Assembly: GCA_032718475.1 (NCBI GenBank)
Contig: JAUCBJ010005190.1
Span: 1 to 22,057 of the forward strand
DNA: 22,057 nt
Reading direction: 5' to 3'
Source: Nemertoderma westbladi
Taxonomy: Eukaryota; Xenacoelomorpha; Nemertodermatida; Nemertodermatidae
Shown here: positions 18,729 through 22,057 of the stretch, piece after piece
Layout: every line of letters starts with the position of its first letter
How positions within the stretch are numbered: the stretch's first letter is position 1
Program-made: the position numbers and the translations under genes
Notes under the pieces: model-generated
The model's input: only the letters and a program-made list of their open reading frames with translations
Databases searched by the model: none
What the model was told of the DNA's origin: nothing

Positions 18729-20868
18729 GGATACGTCATGACTGGTCCTCTCTGTTGCAACAGCCAAGTGTGAGATCCAGCTTCACACTACAGCTGAGCA
18801 ACAGGTATGAGGCTCTTGCCTCTGAGGCGGCAGATCACTGTGAGGGCTATACTGCCTTTACAGAAGCAGTTAAGTTAGTAGCTGCAGAAACAGTTCCTGT
18901 ATACCCTCGAAACAGGAAAAGGGCCCCCTGGACTGACAAAAAAATTCAGAAGTGCCGAAATGACCTTCATAAGGCGCAGAAAGAGTCCCGACTCAAACAG
19001 ACTACAGCGGCCAAGAATGCAGTTAAGGCTGCATCTAGGTCCCTGAACAGGCAGTACTCTGTTAATCTTCAGGAGCTAATAAACCAACAGGTTGATGCCA
19101 TCAATGATGCTGACGACAGCAGGCAATCATCCCAGGCATGGAAATCGATCAATTTGCTTACTGGGCGGAAAAGCCAACCAACCACCAAGGTTAAGGCTGA
19201 ATCACCAGCCGATCGCCTCAATGGTTGGAAAGCCCACTTTGAAAAGCTCCTCAATAATGACAGGGTATTGCCTGATAGCTTTATAGAAGTAAAAGTGTCT
19301 GAGTCTGTACTCCCAGATATTCCAATTGGCGATATCTCCTTTGCAGAAGTGAAGGCTGCTGCAAAGAGCATTAAGACCAATCGTGCCAGTGGAGTAGATG
19401 GTGTTCCCCCTGAGGTCTTTAAAATACCTGAGTGTTTAAAGCTCATCTGGCCCATCATAGTAGACATGTACCGAACAACAAAGAGTCCCACAAGAAATTA
19501 AAACAAATAAGTTGGTGCCAGTTCCCAAGAAGGGCAACCTAACACTCTATGGTTCTTTTCGGGGAATCTCATTGATCTCGATTACTGCAAAGCTATACAA
19601 TAGGATTCTATTAAATCGCATCAGGGATCCCATTGAGAGACTGCTCCGTGGAAATCAGAATGGGTTCCGTAAAGGTCGTGGGACCACGGAGCCCATTTTG
19701 GCACTTAGAAGGATAATTGAAGAATTATCAAAAAAGAAAGACAGCCATCTGGTTGTTATCTTTGTTGACTTCTTCAAGGCCTTTGATTCAGTCTCTCGCT
19801 CACGTATGTTCAGCATACTTTCATTATATGGGATTCCTGATGAAATTATTGCAGCAATCAGATCAGTATACGATGGTTCGACAACATTTGTGTCTACTGT
19901 TGACGGTGACACAAAACCATTTGAAGTGTTATGGGGCGTCCTCCAAGGAGACACACTTGCACCATTCTTGTTCATTATTGTGGTTGACTATGTTCTACGC
20001 ATGTCCTTAGATCATCATAATGATGATGGGGTGATGATAACTCCACCTACTGGATCCAGAAGTCGAGGAAATCCTGCCAAGTACCTAACTGATCTAGACT
20101 TTGCTGATGACTTAGGAGTACTCTCAGAATCATTAGAGGGAGCCCAACGGCTCCTCAGCTCATTAGAACATGCTGCTTCTAGTGTTGGTCTTTTTATTAA
20201 CTCCAGAAAGACCAAAATTTTGACAGTTAACTTTGAAAGTCCGCAGCAAGTCTCTGATCGGATGAGCATAAGCTCAAAGGATGGTATGCATGAGCATGTG
20301 GACCACTTCTGTTACCTGGGATCATGGATCCGGAAGTCAGGTGAGGACCTTCGAATACGCAAAGGTAGCCTTGAATAGGCTTTCCAGGATTTGGAAGTCA
20401 CCGAGAATTAATCGGAAACTTAAGGTCCGATTATTTAGAGCAGCAGTAGTTCCAGTACTCCTCTATGGGAGTCCATGCTGGGCTCTAACTGCTGAGGACA
20501 CCAAATCGCTGGATGGCACATTCACAAGAATGCTACGCCGGGTTCATTGTGTCAAGTACAATGCACACATCTCCAACCAGACACTATATAACATTGGAGG
20601 TGTCTCATTGGTTCCCCCAAGCTTGACACTAGAACAAAATCGCCTCCGCTTTGCAGGACATTGCTTTCGCCGTGAGGATCAGCCAGTGCATAATCTTGTA
20701 CTTTGGCAGCCTCATGGAGTGAATAAGCATGGTGGACAGCCCATGACTTTCTTGAGACGCATCTTAAAGGACACTGGCCTTGAAGATGCGGATGATCTAG
20801 CAAATGTCATGGGTGATAGGGAGTTGTGGCGGTGCAATTTTGTTGACAAACCGGCACAGCATTCTTAA
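18729..20868 (+). pseudogene. non-LTR retrotransposon reverse transcriptase, two frameshifts
   Basis: Coding sequence runs in three successive frames. The first (to about 19485) is the basic linker before the RT. The second (about 19485-20360) is the RT core: LVPVPKKGN, NGFRKGRGTTEPI, motif A FVDFFKAFDS (Asp at 19767), motif B GVLQGDTLAPFLF, motif C DLDFADDLGVL (catalytic Asp pair at 20106-20111), NSRKTK, and the FCYLGSWI thumb motif. The third (about 20360-20868) is the thumb and C-terminal region, with NRLRFAGHCFRRED and GGQPMTFLRRILKDTGL. The catalytic FADD is intact, but the shifts near 19485 and 20360 and the lost endonuclease make it non-functional. Confidence 0.92.
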
Positions 20869-20912
20869 AAATGCAGCTGCAATGTAGCATGCCGATCCTA
20901 GTAGTAGTAGTA
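18729..20912 (+). mobile_element. 5'-truncated non-LTR retrotransposon inserted in the satellite
   Basis: A 2.18-kb element with linker and reverse transcriptase but no endonuclease domain, so its 5' end is missing. The 3' end is a short UTR of about 30 nt followed by TAG triplets (20899-20913). It is flanked by a 10-bp direct duplication of satellite sequence. 5' truncation, a simple-repeat tail and a duplication are standard marks of target-primed reverse transcription. I cannot assign the LINE clade with confidence. Confidence 0.92.
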
Positions 20913-21690
20913 GGGGTACTGTACCAATCTGTTGAAACGTTTAAGATACCTTTTGTGCAGCACGTTGGTTAACTATTACTGTAACAATCTGTCAGTCTGT
21001 TGAAGCGAAGAGACCTTCATGCAGCATGTTGGATACTGAAACAATCTATCGCGCAGTATACTGGTATATGAGATACTAAAACAATCCATTGAAACGTTTA
21101 AGAGACCTTCGTGCAGCACGTGGGGTACTGTAACAATCTGTTGAAACGTTTAAGACTGTAAGAGACCTCCATGCAGCATGTTGGATACCGGTACTCAAAC
21201 AATCTATTGACAGATTGAAACGTTTACGTTTAAGACAGAGACCTTCGTGCACAGGCAGACAGGTGCAATATACTGGCAGACTGGTATATGAGATACTGAA
21301 ACAATCCGTTGAAACGTTTAAGAGACCTTCGTGCAGCACGTGGGGTACTGTAACAATCTGTTGATAGTTTTAAGAGACCTCCATGCAGCACATTGGATAC
21401 TGAAACAATCCGTTGAAACGTTTAAGAGACCTTCGTGCAGCGTGGAGTAACTATAACATTATGTTGAAACGTATAAGAAACCTTTGCGCAGCACGTGGGG
21501 TACTGTCTGACTGTAACAATCAGTTGAAACTTTTAGCTTTAGGAGACCTTCGTGCAGCATGTTTGATGCTGAAACAATCTGTTGAAACGTTTAAGAGACC
21601 TTCATTCATGCAGCACGTTGGATACTGAAACAATCTATTGACTGATTGAAACGTTTACGAGACCTTCGTGCTGCATACAGGTATATGGGA
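20913..21690. repeat. 52-bp satellite array, right part (contains the right target-site duplication)
   Basis: Resumes with GGGGTACTGT (20913-20922), the right copy of the duplication. It continues with about 14 monomers carrying GTTGAAACGTTTAAGAGACC and TTCGTGCAGCACGT, alternating between GGGGTACTGTAACAATC and TTGGATACTGAAACAATC versions, which hints at a two-monomer higher-order unit of about 104 bp. Several monomers have short insertions. ORFs across it are repeat by-products. Confidence 0.9.
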
Positions 21691-22057
21691 TATTGTAAGC
21701 TACTGCTAGCTACATTTAAGTAGCTACATTTTAAAATAATGACTATACATTCCACATTCTGACATTATTCGCAATGTTATATTCTGGAATGCTTATTATA
21801 TTGATTAATTCTGTAATTAATTTACTAATTGTATTATTATCAGCTGTTCAGAAATTTCATTACTATAGCTATAGCTACATTTAATTACAATAGCTGACAG
21901 GCTGAATAGTCACATTCAGACATTTGAACAAAAGGCAGAAAGGGAGCGGTTGGCCCTACATTATTTGCATTTAGATATTCTGGAATGCTTAGAATTAAAA
22001 TTAATTGTTTTGGCACCTACGTACAGTCAGACAGTCGTACACCATGTCCTGGAATGT
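21691..22057. other. AT-rich flank, no gene seen
   Basis: Contains ATATTCTGGAATGCTTA-like words twice, about 197 bp apart (near 21779 and 21976), and a related TCCTGGAATGT at the window end. TAGCTATAGCTACATTTAA words also recur. These are probably degenerate repeats, and no coding sequence is visible. Confidence 0.5.

Noticed and set aside
19069-19975. Minus-strand ORFs of 106-140 codons
   Set aside because: They are antisense shadows of the reverse transcriptase pseudogene.
21076-21628. ORFs in the 52-bp satellite (both strands)
   Set aside because: They repeat the monomer (RLRDLRAA and LLNVSTD type peptides) and have no protein features.

Overview
This is a stretch of animal nuclear genome, almost certainly from a marine invertebrate. 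The host gene has introns with consensus splice sites, there is a decayed non-LTR retrotransposon, and simple and satellite repeats are everywhere. AGGCCTA- and ACCGGTA-type words and long G/C homopolymers recur; I loosely associate these with invertebrate deuterostomes such as echinoderms, hemichordates or tunicates, but the species cannot be fixed from the window.

The only gene I can fully support is a PIM-family serine/threonine kinase on the minus strand, spanning 156-13389. Its six coding exons are 13389-13302, 12120-11954, 11813-11611, 11473-11313, 5969-5793 and 529-156. The splice phases all join, giving 1170 nt and a 389-residue protein. All kinase landmarks are present, including the PIM-type proline in the hinge. 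A serine-rich tail of about 95 residues follows the kinase domain. A candidate promoter with an NRF1-type site, a CCAAT box and RFX-like half-sites lies about 620-780 bp upstream of the ATG.

The two largest introns (about 5.3 kb each) are full of repeats. Intron 4 holds a 2.6-kb array of about 160 copies of a 16-bp unit, which starts within about 10 nt of the splice donor and ends in a GGGAC pentamer tract. It also holds three identical 263-bp tandem copies and two poly-G runs. Intron 5 has a foldback of 78-bp arms (75 of 78 matching) about 50 nt past its donor, and a 24-bp poly-C run. Intron 1 has a 0.48-kb inverted-repeat element and a 51-nt polypurine tract.

Right of the kinase gene (14.4-22 kb) is a repeat-rich intergenic region. 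In order it has a 14-bp and a 21-bp minisatellite, a 1.1-kb element with 180-bp terminal inverted repeats around a 99-codon ORF, two CTCF-like motifs, and a relic ending in a GACA-type tail. A satellite of about 52-bp units then follows, interrupted by a 5'-truncated, twice-frameshifted non-LTR retrotransposon. That insertion is bounded by a 10-bp target-site duplication, so the insertion point can be read to the base. I found no rRNA, tRNA or CRISPR.
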